Position numbers and translations under genes: made by a program
Notes under the pieces: generated by a model
Told to the model about the DNA's origin: nothing
The model's input: the letters and a program-made list of their open reading frames with translations, nothing else
The model's database searches: none
Assembly: GCA_003260075.1 (NCBI GenBank)
Contig: QLIY01000678.1
Location: forward strand, 22,164 to 86,163
Length of the DNA: 64,000 bases
From: Phallusia mammillata
Taxonomy: Eukaryota; Chordata; Ascidiacea; Phlebobranchia; Ascidiidae
Direction of reading: 5' to 3'
Part shown: in pieces, positions 58,401 to 64,000 of the stretch
Layout of the letters: every line of letters begins with the position of its first letter
Numbering within the stretch: position 1 is the first letter of the stretch

Positions 58401-58529
58401 TCTTTCAACTTGGTGAAGTGGTCGCGCAACTTTATTGGAAATATGTGCGAGACTCTTACCATGCTTCAGGACAATTGGCAAACCTTGCATTGGATTATGG
58501 AATATGGTCAAGTAACCGATGAAGAATAA
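36902..58529 (+). CDS. UBA-like repeat protein with C-terminal GlnD/DUF294-type nucleotidyltransferase, 21 exons
   Basis: Exons: 36902-37040, 37376-37456, 38529-38676, 39942-40066, 40299-40376, 40881-42453, 42764-42879, 43613-43705, 44301-44991, 45595-45701, 46310-46399, 47109-47274 (or the near copy 48444-48609), 49232-49347, 51471-51548, 52488-52625, 53090-53194, 53929-54036, 54301-54382, 54561-54682, 55027-55092, 56335-58529. All boundaries are GT-AG and phases chain without a break; the total is 6,417 nt, about 2,138 residues. The protein has six clear UBA-like domains and a degenerate seventh unit, two long disordered linkers, a TPR-like region, a short coiled coil and a nucleotidyltransferase with GS...SDFE. 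It is likely intracellular (no signal peptide, no transmembrane segment seen). UBA domains usually bind ubiquitin; DUF294-type enzymes transfer nucleotides to proteins. A ubiquitin-directed nucleotidyltransferase is an inference only. Start: first ATG of an open first exon, with stops upstream. Confidence 0.85.
37081..37210. promoter_or_regulatory. Three CRE palindromes in tandem repeats of intron 1
   Basis: TGACGTCA occurs at 37141-37148, 37162-37169 and 37199-37206, each within a partly repeated unit AAAGTTTTGCTTGACGTCAT. TGACGTCA is the full ATF/CREB site. The cluster lies about 100 bases into intron 1, so it could act as an intronic enhancer; it could also be a chance product of a young tandem repeat. 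Confidence 0.5.
38529..38676 (+). CDS. Linker exon 3
   Basis: 148 nt, phase 1-2. Encodes about 49 polar residues (ESKTTCKNVENEPGEGNSKS ...), predicted disordered. First of the 1-to-2 phase linkers that separate modules. Confidence 0.75.
38930..39010. repeat. Repeat shared in inverted orientation with 61514-61606
   Basis: GCTGCAGACAGTGCACACTG followed by TTTCGACCTATAAGGTCTCA and ending at GATCGGCCGC is found reversed at 61514-61606, immediately right of the n at 61513. It is a dispersed element of unknown type lying in intron 3. Confidence 0.7.
39430..39812 (-). repeat. tRNA-derived SINE copy (minus strand)
   Basis: On the minus strand it reads GCCTGCATAGCTCAGTTGG TAGAGC, a tRNA A-box and D-arm. 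The downstream body (CAAGCACCGT, GGCTGATCCC in plus orientation) is shared with copies at 47395, 48718, 49868, 50895 and 61670. It is interrupted by a 10-C run at 39621-39630 with overlap on both sides. Confidence 0.8.
39942..40376 (+). CDS. UBA-like module 2 (exons 4-5)
   Basis: Exon 4 (phase 2-1) carries MVMQLQVLGYSNSEVRQAIV, exon 5 (phase 1-1) carries NVSPFITDENINKVVEYLEN. This is the module closest to a canonical UBA: L-G-Y loop, helix 2 ending in RQAI, helix 3 with VVEYL. Confidence 0.8.
40881..42453 (+). CDS. Linker exon 6, long disordered segment
   Basis: 1,573 nt, phase 1-2, about 524 residues rich in Ser, Thr, Pro, Asp and Glu without a recognised domain. Only short hydrophobic patches are seen. 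The C-terminal ITPAELKKQLSKEYMRKSQE looks helical and leads into module 3. Occupies the same position as the 49-residue linker exon 3. Confidence 0.8.
42764..43705 (+). CDS. UBA-like module 3 (exons 7-8)
   Basis: Exon 7 encodes FRSLIDRTRLLGYSEERIIE then AIVKT; exon 8 encodes NVNPNVNDTSIGTLSDYLDS. The 3' end of exon 8 is 43702 or 43705 (both phase 1). Confidence 0.75.
43082..43421. mobile_element. hAT-like remnant in intron 7
   Basis: Begins CTGTGGTTCCCAACATTTC and ends with CCCCCAGGTTAAGAAGCCCTG, matching the form of hAT ends with CAGTGGTTCCCAACC and their inverted complement. A GCTACCCCTTTAG block follows the left end and GGGGGTCATAACCCCC precedes the right end. No exact 8-bp duplication was found. 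Confidence 0.6.
44301..44991 (+). CDS. Linker exon 9, disordered
   Basis: 691 nt, phase 1-2, about 230 residues, polar and acidic, with KAPAPALIPDLP and repeated Thr/Pro sites. Ends in a helical VVSELVDIAVEQEMVLDEVE segment before module 4. Confidence 0.8.
45122..45425 (+). repeat. tRNA-Ser/Leu-derived SINE with A-rich tail
   Basis: Starts TTGGCCGAGTGGTTAACGCC (A box of a tRNA-Ser or Leu type) with a degenerate B box GGTCATGAGTTTTAATC about 35 bases on. It ends in AAAAAATGAAACAAACAAA. Different family from the minus-strand SINE copies nearby. Not a functional tRNA: the acceptor stem does not close and the B box is altered. Confidence 0.75.
45595..46399 (+). CDS. UBA-like module 4 (exons 10-11)
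   Basis: Exon 10 encodes FGGLITKVQKLGFSRSMVER then AIEAT; exon 11 encodes NVNPGVGDVSVGVIVDYLEQ. The L-G-F-S loop is again the UBA signature. Confidence 0.8.
46067..46076. other. 10-C placeholder with duplicated flanks
   Basis: The 130 bases before and after (GAACATACTATGATTAATG and following) repeat with small changes. Same class as the other 10-C runs. Confidence 0.75.
47109..48609 (+). CDS. Linker exon 12 present twice (47109-47274, 48444-48609)
   Basis: Each is 166 nt, phase 1-2, encoding about 55 residues (NEIIEDDTLAEDEVKLLVSE, QFIPLYWLAQQ). They differ at few bases, for example ESADTTQY against ESADTTHY. Because the exon enters in phase 1 and leaves in phase 2, both cannot be included in one mRNA. 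They are either mutually exclusive or, more likely, two haplotypes separated by the 10-C run at 47738-47747. Confidence 0.8.
47395..47662 (-). repeat. tRNA-derived SINE copy
   Basis: Same family as 39430-39812: on the minus strand the A-box-like AGTTTGTAGAGCATGC and the GGTTTAATCCC B-box-like region can be seen; in plus orientation it ends GGGCTGATCCCAGTGTGAAT. Confidence 0.7.
47748..48001. mobile_element. Right part of a TAGGGATGGGC-type hAT element
   Basis: The segment from TTACGTCACCGGCGGTG to the terminal GCCCATCCCTA matches the right half of 58596-59063. The left part is lost at the C-run. It is followed by ATCCTAAT; the other copy of this locus (46620-46640) has one ATCCTAAT and no element, so this is a filled and an empty site. 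Confidence 0.75.
48718..48965 (-). repeat. tRNA-derived SINE copy
   Basis: Allelic counterpart of 47395-47662, with the same position relative to exon 12. Contains CCTTTACTAACTGAGCTGCA, the reverse of the tRNA A-box. Confidence 0.7.
49232..51548 (+). CDS. UBA-like module 5 (exons 13 and 14, 49232-49347 and 51471-51548)
   Basis: Exon 13 encodes LVEKLETYKFKKKAIKAAIE, exon 14 NVSPAVTEENILCLLEHLRM. The Gly of the loop is replaced (Y-K-F-K). The end of exon 13 reappears at 50429-50471 after a 10-C run, and the exon 14 end at 51862-51908; these are overlap copies. Confidence 0.75.
49868..51292 (-). repeat. Two copies of the tRNA-derived SINE in duplicated intron 13
   Basis: 49868-50262 and 50895-51292 are copies of each other within the overlap pair 49308-50418 and 50429-51470. 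Minus strand: GCCTGTGAAGCTCAGTTGGT then AGAGCATGC, and GTGGGTTCGAATCCCACC, which are good tRNA A and B boxes. The body after the tRNA part is shared with the 39430 and 61670 copies. Confidence 0.85.
52488..52625 (+). CDS. Linker exon 15
   Basis: 138 nt, phase 1-1, about 46 residues: SKEVQELEELVEEIPQIMNT and YSDMVKYFLEKRY. Helical; similar in style to exon 12. It is the only linker that is phase 1-1, and module 6 correspondingly starts in phase 1. Confidence 0.7.
53090..54036 (+). CDS. UBA-like module 6 (exons 16-17)
   Basis: Exon 16: AEFKPLVAWIQSHYKKNEWS then KSDIKQAILLT; exon 17: HVSPNPCEESFQKVHSFLTQ. The loop Gly is lost, but the QAIL-x-T end and the V-S-P loop are kept. Between them the intron holds three 10-C runs with overlap copies of about 117 bases. 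Confidence 0.7.
54301..55092 (+). CDS. Exons 18-20: linker and degenerate seventh unit
   Basis: Exon 18 (54301-54382, phase 1-2) encodes VERMMEKTPDVETDVTNFLM; exon 19 (54561-54682, phase 2-1) TAYGLLKMSDVLPDMLQFVQ; exon 20 (55027-55092, phase 1-1) EEPNAENAEKEPSLKIEDAP. The phase order 1-2, 2-1, 1-1 is the module order, but the UBA signature has decayed. Confidence 0.7.
55472..55943 (+). pseudogene. Overlap copy: truncated exon 21 start and second exon 20
   Basis: 55472-55702 matches the first 230 bases of exon 21 and stops at a 10-C run (55703-55712). After it, intron 19 and exon 20 (55878-55943) appear again, then intron 20 and the complete exon 21 at 56335. This is one locus shown twice from two haplotypes, not an exon duplication. 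Confidence 0.8.
56335..58529 (+). CDS. Exon 21: TPR-like region, coiled coil and GlnD-type nucleotidyltransferase domain
   Basis: 2,195 nt, one uninterrupted frame of 730 codons. Near residues 1440-1480 of the full protein, ILYKLGRIYRLKSPDKIHLL and AALFNAAL resemble a TPR hairpin. Two tandem copies of EMKHEIKEE/DLYE follow. The active site region is at about residues 1666-1684: GMGSLARKEVTPFSDFEN, with Gly-Ser (1668-1669), Arg (1672), Asp 1680 and Glu 1682, the form of the DUF294/GlnD nucleotidyltransferases (GSxxR...SDxE). The long helical C-terminal part after it is typical of this family. Stop TAA at 58527-58529. Substrate unknown. Confidence 0.8.
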
Positions 58530-58530
58530 A
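58525..58530 (+). terminator. AATAAA overlapping the stop codon
   Basis: The stop codon TAA lies inside a perfect AATAAA (58525-58530). No other AATAAA was noticed in the next several hundred bases. If used, the 3' UTR would be about 10-30 bases long. Confidence 0.4.
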
Positions 58531-58595
58531 CTGCACTGCAGAACTTATAAAATGTTAAAAGCGTTAGTTTTACCCTAGCTTCAGTGACTAATTAT

Positions 58596-59063
58596 TAGGG
58601 ATGGGCCAAAACTGCAAATATTCTTTTAGGACAAAACCCCGAGCATCTCACGTAAATGCTCGGTGCATTGTGACGTCACAAACATTCCCAATTCCACGCT
58701 AGATTTATTGCTTTCCGTCACCAGCAGTGCCCCCCCCCCCTTTAGGACAAAACCCCGAGCATCTCACCTAAATGCTCGGTGCATTGTGACGTCGCAAACA
58801 TTCCCAATTCCACGCTAGATTTATTGCTTTCCGTCACCAGCGGTGTACTAAGCTGTACAGACCCTAGAGAACGTTTTCCACAATCTCACGCATTTAAGTC
58901 AAAAGTCTTTTTTGGGATACTCTATGAACACTAGTTTTGTATGTTAGCATGAATATGCAAATTTAATGCTCGGGTCAGTTTGTGCAACTGATCGGCCGAG
59001 CATCGAAAACAGCAATGCTCTGTGCTGAGTACTCAGGTTCTGGTTTGGCTCAGCCCATCCCTA
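58596..59063. mobile_element. hAT-type element with TAGGGATGGGC ends and 8-bp TSD
   Basis: The left end TAGGGATGGGC at 58596 and the right end GCCCATCCCTA ending at 59063 are inverted repeats. CTAATTAT is present on both sides at 58588-58595 and 59064-59071. No transposase. An internal overlap pair lies around the 11-C run 58730-58740. Repeated GAGCA and CTCGG pieces occur inside. A partial copy is at 47748-48001. Confidence 0.9.
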
Positions 59064-59071
59064 CTAATTAT

Positions 59072-60100
59072 TTAGTTGTTTAGAATTCGAGATTTTTACA
59101 TTAAAAAAATGCAGTTTTATGCCAATATTGCAAATGATCAAATATCTTTTTAAATTACATACTCGTATTTGTAGTGGATTGCAATTTATGTTAAATCTAG
59201 TACTTACTAAAATGAGTGATTGGTGCCTTAGCATTTTTAATAGGTTGTTTTTAAGTTTGTTTTTATACTTTTTGATTGTCCATTTTAAGTATTTCTGGTG
59301 CAAGCTTCAACATTTATTGTCTTATTTTGTCGTGCCCTGTTTTCTGCCTTATTATGTTTCTTCAATTCTTGTACACATATATGCCACTGATCAAATTGTT
59401 GTATTGCATGTTTATTTTCTGCTCAGAAACACAATTCTTTTTTCCTGCAAACCTACAACTAAACCAGGGCTTTTGTGCTCTTTGAACTCCAGTCTTTCAC
59501 TTTAACATTTTTATTTTCACTGGTGCTTGCAAGGGACATGTGTTATAGTACAAGCTATACTTTATTGTGGGGGTCACCAAACATTTTCACAGTGGGCCGG
59601 ATAATCTACATAAACATGCACCAGGTCTCCATGGCTTACAAGTCCAAGGCAGTTTTGACGGGAGAGCAAAGAGTTTATGTCTTTCCACAATTCTATTTTA
59701 TTCAGATTGTGCCACTGTTAAATATTAAGTTTAAAAATATGTGGAATGTATAAGTGTCTCATCTACTAATGCTCGCTTCCCCCCCCCCCTCCAGTCTTTC
59801 ACTTTAACATTTTTATTTTCACTGGTGCTTGCAAGGCACATGTGTTATAGTACAAGCTATACTTTATTGTGGGGGTCACCAAACTTTTTTACAGTGGGCT
59901 GGATAATTTACATAAACATGCACCAGGTCTACAAGCCCTGCACAGCCTTTCAGAAACTGAAACAAGGCAGTTTTGACGGAAGAGCAAAGGCCCCCCCCCC
60001 CCACTGCTCCATTGTAAGCCAAATGTTTTGATGTTAGAAATTTAAATAATGTAAGTATTGTATACATTTTGTTCACAACGAGTACTAAATCACGCTTAAA

Positions 60101-60192
<92 letters not shown>

Positions 60193-61120
60193 ACTGCTCC
60201 ATTGTAAGCCAAATGTTTTGATGTTAGAAATTTAAATAACGTAAGTATTGTATACATTTTGTTCACAACGAGTACTAAATCACGCTCAAAAAAGATCTGT
60301 GCGACATTAGATCTGTGAGCAGCGGCTTACAATTTTAAAACTTTTTAACTCCTAAACAAATTCCACTTTATTGCATAGTGATATTCTGAAGTAACCCAAG
60401 AGTTATGGATATCGTCCATTCAAGAAAGACCTGCCCTAAACCTTTAAGTGACCCCCCCCCCAAATTCCACTTTATTGCATAGTGATATTCTGAAGTAACC
60501 CAAGAGTTAGGGATATTGTCCATTCAAGAAAGACCTGCCCTAATATTCATGAAACTATATTGTCTTATATATGCTATATTTTTGTTTCAATGCAACCACA
60601 ACATCAACATGTGCATTATGTACAAAGCAAAGTCATGAAACCAATGCTTTGGTAGGCAGTAACACAAAATCTAACTCCATGTTGAATTGTTTACTTATAT
60701 ACTTTATGAAAATGTGATATATTCTTCTTTCATTTCTTGGTTTGTCGAAGTAATAAAGTCACCTACATTTCAAGTGTTTTGCTTTTTTCAACACAGACAG
60801 TTTTATAATTGGAAGCTGTATTTTCATAACTTGTATTGTTTTTTAATGCTTAAGCATTGCACAATACATACATAAGTATAGACAATATATTCTACAAATT
60901 TGACATGCACAAAACACCAAATACATCCACAAAATATACATAAATATGTTACAACATTTGGAACAAATACTTGCACTTACATAAGTTTTACTACAGTAAT
61001 TTTGAAACAAATTAAGCACACACAATACATGTTTAAGATGTAAATTTGGTATATATTTAACAAAAAAAACTTTTTAGGTAATGATTTTATATGTTGTTTT
61101 ATGCAAAATATAATACAATG
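59072..61120. other. Intergenic region with C-runs and overlap copies
   Basis: No exon recognised. Overlap pairs: 59487-59745 against 59790-59990; 60003-60102 against 60193-60292 around a 90-C run; 60352-60451 against 60462-60540. Sequences such as GGGGGTCACCAAAC near 59570 resemble hAT remnant ends. Confidence 0.6.
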
Positions 61121-61245
61121 CTAAATAAATCTCATGGAACGATGCCATTCTTGAAAAGTAAAACTTTCGACACCATTTTGTGTTGAACCAGGGTAGGTAG
61201 ACATGCCTGGTCCCTTTAGAACACGAACCATTCCACCCTCCAAAT
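61121..61245 (-). CDS. Last LCCL exon
   Basis: 125 nt, phase 1, acceptor TTTACATAG. Encodes LEGGMVRVLKGPGMSTYPGS, TQNGVESFTFQEWHRSMRFI and stops. The GS-x-x-NGV-x-S block is the conserved C-terminal part of LCCL. Confidence 0.8.
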
Positions 61246-63409
61246 CTATGTAAACAAAATACAGCAGTTTTAGAGTTTAAGTCAAGAATGGTAAAGGAAA
61301 ACTCAGCCCCCCCCCCGGTAGGCAGTAACACAAAATCTAACTCCATGTTGAATTGTTTACTTATGTACTTTATGAAAATGTGATACATTCTTCTTTCATT
61401 TCTTGGTTTGTCGAAGTAATAAAGTCACTTACATTTCAGGTGTTTTGCTTTTTTCAACACAGACAGTTTTATAATTGGAAGCTGTATTTTCATAACTTGT
61501 ATTGTTTTTTAANGCGGCCGATCTAGCAAATGCGGCCGATCTCTCATCACGAACTGCACTGATGAGACCTTATAGGTCGAAACAGTGTGCACTGTCTGCA
61601 GCTTAAAACTCAGTCAATAATGCCATTTTGTCAACATAATGTGTGTTCTATTTGTATGTAAATCATTTCAAGCCAGGCCTGTTGAAGGTGTAAACGAATC
61701 ACCCAGTCACTAAGTATTCCCATATGGTAGGCACAGACTAGAAAAATCTAGCATGCGGTGGGATTCAAACCCACAACAGGAAAAATTCAAATCACAAGCA
61801 CCGTTGCCTACCTAGTATGCTGCACATGTCAGCTCAGTACCCATGAAATTACAGAACTCTTTTTACTGCAAGAAATAGGAATAACAATTACTTGTGATTC
61901 TTCCATCATGTATTGCAGCCACACAAATATTAGAATCATCCGTGTAGTTGCCTGTTCCCCAAAGTTTCATTCCCTCTCTAATACAACCAGGTATGCACAT
62001 AATGGCAAAGGTGGTAGCGTGTGCTCCATTACCAGTTTTTCCCCCCCCCCAATATTAGAATCATCCGTGTAGTTGCCTGTTCCCCAAAGTTTCATTCCTT
62101 CTCTGATACAACCAGGAATGCACATAATGGCAAAGGTGGTAGCGTGTGCTCCATTACCAGTTTTCCTGCAGGTATCTAAACAAATCAACAAAGTGGTCTT
62201 TGGTTAGTCCAGTATTTAGCAAAATGACTGATGCCAGTTATTACGTACAGTAATGTGAAATAGTGGCAGTTCAAAAGCAACAATACTGTAAAGATGAGGT
62301 TAACTCAATTATTCTTTAAAATATACATTTTTTGTGTTAAATAATAGGTTTTCATTTATATTTAATGAGAGGAGACACTTTGTAGAACATATTGGTTAAA
62401 TTTCAAAACTGTTGGTCGAAATGCTAGTTTAGTATTTTCTAAAATCAGAAGAGATTATAAAACAGCAAATCTATTAGTGACCAGAAGATATGTCAAGATA
62501 TTCTGCACTATCAATTGTATCCCGGCGTTTTTATGCACTTTCGCTTGTGTGCTCGCAAATATTTCACTTCATTTTTTTAAAGAAGTCCTACCATTCAGGT
62601 GGGCGAATCTTTAGCAAAATTACTTGTTACTACTTGTGTTTTGTTTAGCTTTACACCAGCTGAATGGCAAATTTGTTAAATATGCAACCTGGTGGACAAA
62701 ACACTTGTTTGGGGTTTTCTACTTTATATGTCCCCTGGGAACATGGCCGAATGGCTTGGCGCCCCCCCCCCGAATGGCAAATTTGTTAAATATGCAACCT
62801 GGTGGACAAAACACTTGTTGGGGTTTTCTACTTTATATGTCCCCTGGGCGGGAACATGGCCGAATGGCTTGGCACGCATGACCCATATACAAAACCTGAT
62901 CGGGTTTCGTCCCCAGGAGTATCCTGGGTTCGGCCCCCCCCCCTGAACGACAAAGGGCAATTTTCAGTTCTCGGACTGCCGCCTGGTTGTCGAAAAATAC
63001 AATAAAAAAAATGTCACCTGCATGAACAGTTTGAAAAAAAACACTGTTTTTGACAATTAAATATCAAAATACATTCAATGTTAAATTTTCTACTTATTTT
63101 CTAGAAGTGGAATTTGTTGATACAAATATGTGTCATTTACTGACTGGGCTTCCAAATATTTTGTTTAATAAGTGCGAACTAATTGTGTCAAGTCAAATTC
63201 AGTTGGGAATATATTTGGTGAACAGTGTCAATGCTTGACCAATTAAAAAAACTTTCTGTTAATTAAGACTACCAAAAACAGTTACCAACCTGAAAACAAA
63301 ATGGTCTTTGATCTTATGTTACTGCTTGTTGATGTTATTCCATGCTGAGAGCTGGATTGAAATCCTGGCATATAACTTGATTTGTAAACTGTCACCAACC
63401 CACCAGAAT
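61121..63409 (-). CDS. LCCL-domain protein, 3' end (three exons seen)
   Basis: Minus-strand exons in transcript order: 63290-63409, 61892-62175 (contains an overlap duplication), 61121-61245. All joins are phase 1. The first encodes SGGLVTVYKSSYMPGFQSSS and QHGITS, the second half of one LCCL domain. The second and third encode TCRKTGNGAHATTFAIMCIP, GCIREGMKLWGTGNYTDDSN, ICVAAIHDGRI, then LEGGMVRVLKGPGMSTYPGS and TQNGVES: a full LCCL domain with its WGT-x-x-Y-T-x-D-S-x-I-C-x-A-A-I-H core. Stop TAG at 61121-61123. LCCL domains occur in secreted proteins (cochlin, Limulus factor C, CRISPLD). The 5' part lies beyond the window. Confidence 0.85.
61513..61513. other. Chimeric join (single n) in intron of the LCCL gene
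   Basis: Left of it 61317-61512 copies 60653-60848; right of it starts the repeat found inverted at 38930-39010. Confidence 0.75.
61670..61836 (-). repeat. tRNA-derived SINE copy
   Basis: Contains GGGATTCAAACCCACAACAG (reverse of a tRNA B box) and the CAAGCACCGTTGCCTACC body found in the 49868 copy. The A-box part is deleted. Confidence 0.7.
61892..62175 (-). CDS. LCCL exon with internal overlap copy and 10-C run
   Basis: The piece 62051-62175 restarts inside sequence already present at 61924-62040, with CCCCCCCCCC at 62041-62050 between. Read without the duplicate, the exon is open: DTCRKTG... to ...HDGRIT, acceptor TTTAG, donor GTAATT. The duplicate breaks the frame, as expected of an assembly overlap. 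Confidence 0.8.
62745..62945 (+). repeat. tRNA-like repeat interrupted by C-runs
   Basis: CATGGCCGAATGGCTTGGC resembles a tRNA A box and GGGTTCGGCCC a B box about 60 bases later. The first half is duplicated across the 10-C run at 62762-62771. It lies in an intron of the LCCL gene. A SINE is more likely than a tRNA gene. Confidence 0.5.
63290..63409 (-). CDS. Second half of an upstream LCCL domain
   Basis: 120 nt, phase 1-1, acceptor TTTTTGCAG. Encodes SGGLVTVYKSSYMPGFQSSS and QHGITSTSSNIRSKTILFS. Homologous to the 61121-61245 exon at GG-x-V-x-V and the HGITS block, so the gene carries at least two LCCL domains with the same split. Confidence 0.8.
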
Positions 63410-63633
63410 CTGCAAAAATAAACACCTATTAATACCAAACTCAGCTTATACCTTCATATGTTTAAAAAACTCACAAAATTATTTAAACATCTTATACATT
63501 AGTGGTTCCCAACCAGGAAGGAATTTACTTAATTTAAGTTGATTTGGTTTGTAAATAGACACTATAGCTGTGGGAATGTGACCTGTGAAGTTGATAAAAT
63601 ACCCAACGTTAAATGATCTTTGTATGGTTTAGC

Positions 63634-64000
63634 ACACGGGTCGGCAACCTTTTAGGCGACGCATGCCAATTTACTTGTTGTTTCCATGTGTTAATGACCT
63701 CATGTGCCAACGTTTTTCTAAATAACAGTGGTTCGTGACAGCAGATAGCAATAATGAAGAGAAAGCAGTGTGTTTCGTGCATGTAAGGCTGAATTTTAAA
63801 TAAATAGCATGCTACAAACTATAAACAAGCAGGCCCCCCCCCCTCATGTGCCAACGTTTTTCTAAATAACAGTGGTTCGTGACAGCAGATATCAATAATG
63901 AAGAGAAAGCAGAGTGTTTCGTGCATGTAAGGCTGAATTTTAAATAAATGGCATGCTACAAACTATAAACAAGCAGTGTAACATGTTAAATTGTTACTTC
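63634..64000. mobile_element. hAT-like left end at window edge
   Basis: CACGGGTCGGCAACCTTTTA resembles the CAGGGGTCGGCAACC ends of hAT elements, followed by GCATGCCAATT and CATGTGCCAACGT. The sequence is doubled around the 10-C run 63834-63843. The right end is not in the window. Confidence 0.5.

Noticed and set aside
59119..59753. Hydrophobic frames of 90-130 residues that look like membrane proteins
   Set aside because: T-rich DNA yields Phe/Leu-rich frames by chance; the region is doubled around a C-run and has hAT-like ends, with no splice or homology support.

Overview
The window is eukaryotic nuclear DNA: AT-rich, with GT-AG introns of a few hundred bases, domain-aligned exons, hAT-type transposons and tRNA-derived SINEs. 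Protein content (Ig, CCP/sushi, LCCL, a GlnD-type nucleotidyltransferase) points to an invertebrate animal. An ascidian-like chordate is my best guess from compact introns and strong divergence between duplicated flanks, but nothing here proves it.

Layout. (1) About 1.9-25.5 kb, plus strand: a receptor-like gene with an N-terminal Cys-rich domain, one CCP domain, several Ig-like domains including a repeated two-exon cassette (called A-B here), a membrane-proximal Ig, a transmembrane helix, and a tail built from small exons that each carry a Tyr-x-x-Val type motif. The 5' end (signal peptide) was not found. (2) About 25.5-36.9 kb: repeat-rich intergenic DNA. (3) 36,902-58,529, plus strand: a 21-exon gene whose splice phases all chain to one predicted protein of about 2,138 residues. 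It consists of repeated UBA-like helical modules with linkers of very different length, followed by a single 3' exon encoding a TPR-like region and a DUF294/GlnD-type nucleotidyltransferase. (4) 61,121-63,409, minus strand: the 3' end of a gene with at least two LCCL domains, continuing beyond the window.

Assembly state matters for every interpretation. Dozens of C-runs (and two G-runs) occur. Most short ones are exactly 10 bases and sit between two near-identical copies of the same flank. In two places a second copy of the locus shows that a G-run replaces ordinary sequence. They behave like gap placeholders between unmerged, overlapping contig ends, probably allelic haplotypes. Seven single n characters mark further chimeric joins. 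Many apparent duplications (including exons at 24.4, 47/48.4 and 55.5/56.3 kb), and all poly-Pro/poly-Gly reading frames, are therefore best read as artefacts. The A-B Ig cassettes may include true paralogues as well.

The most interesting biology is the fusion of an iterated UBA-like module with a GlnD-like nucleotidyltransferase, and the glycan-dense, cysteine-rearranged Ig receptor with an exon-iterated tyrosine tail.
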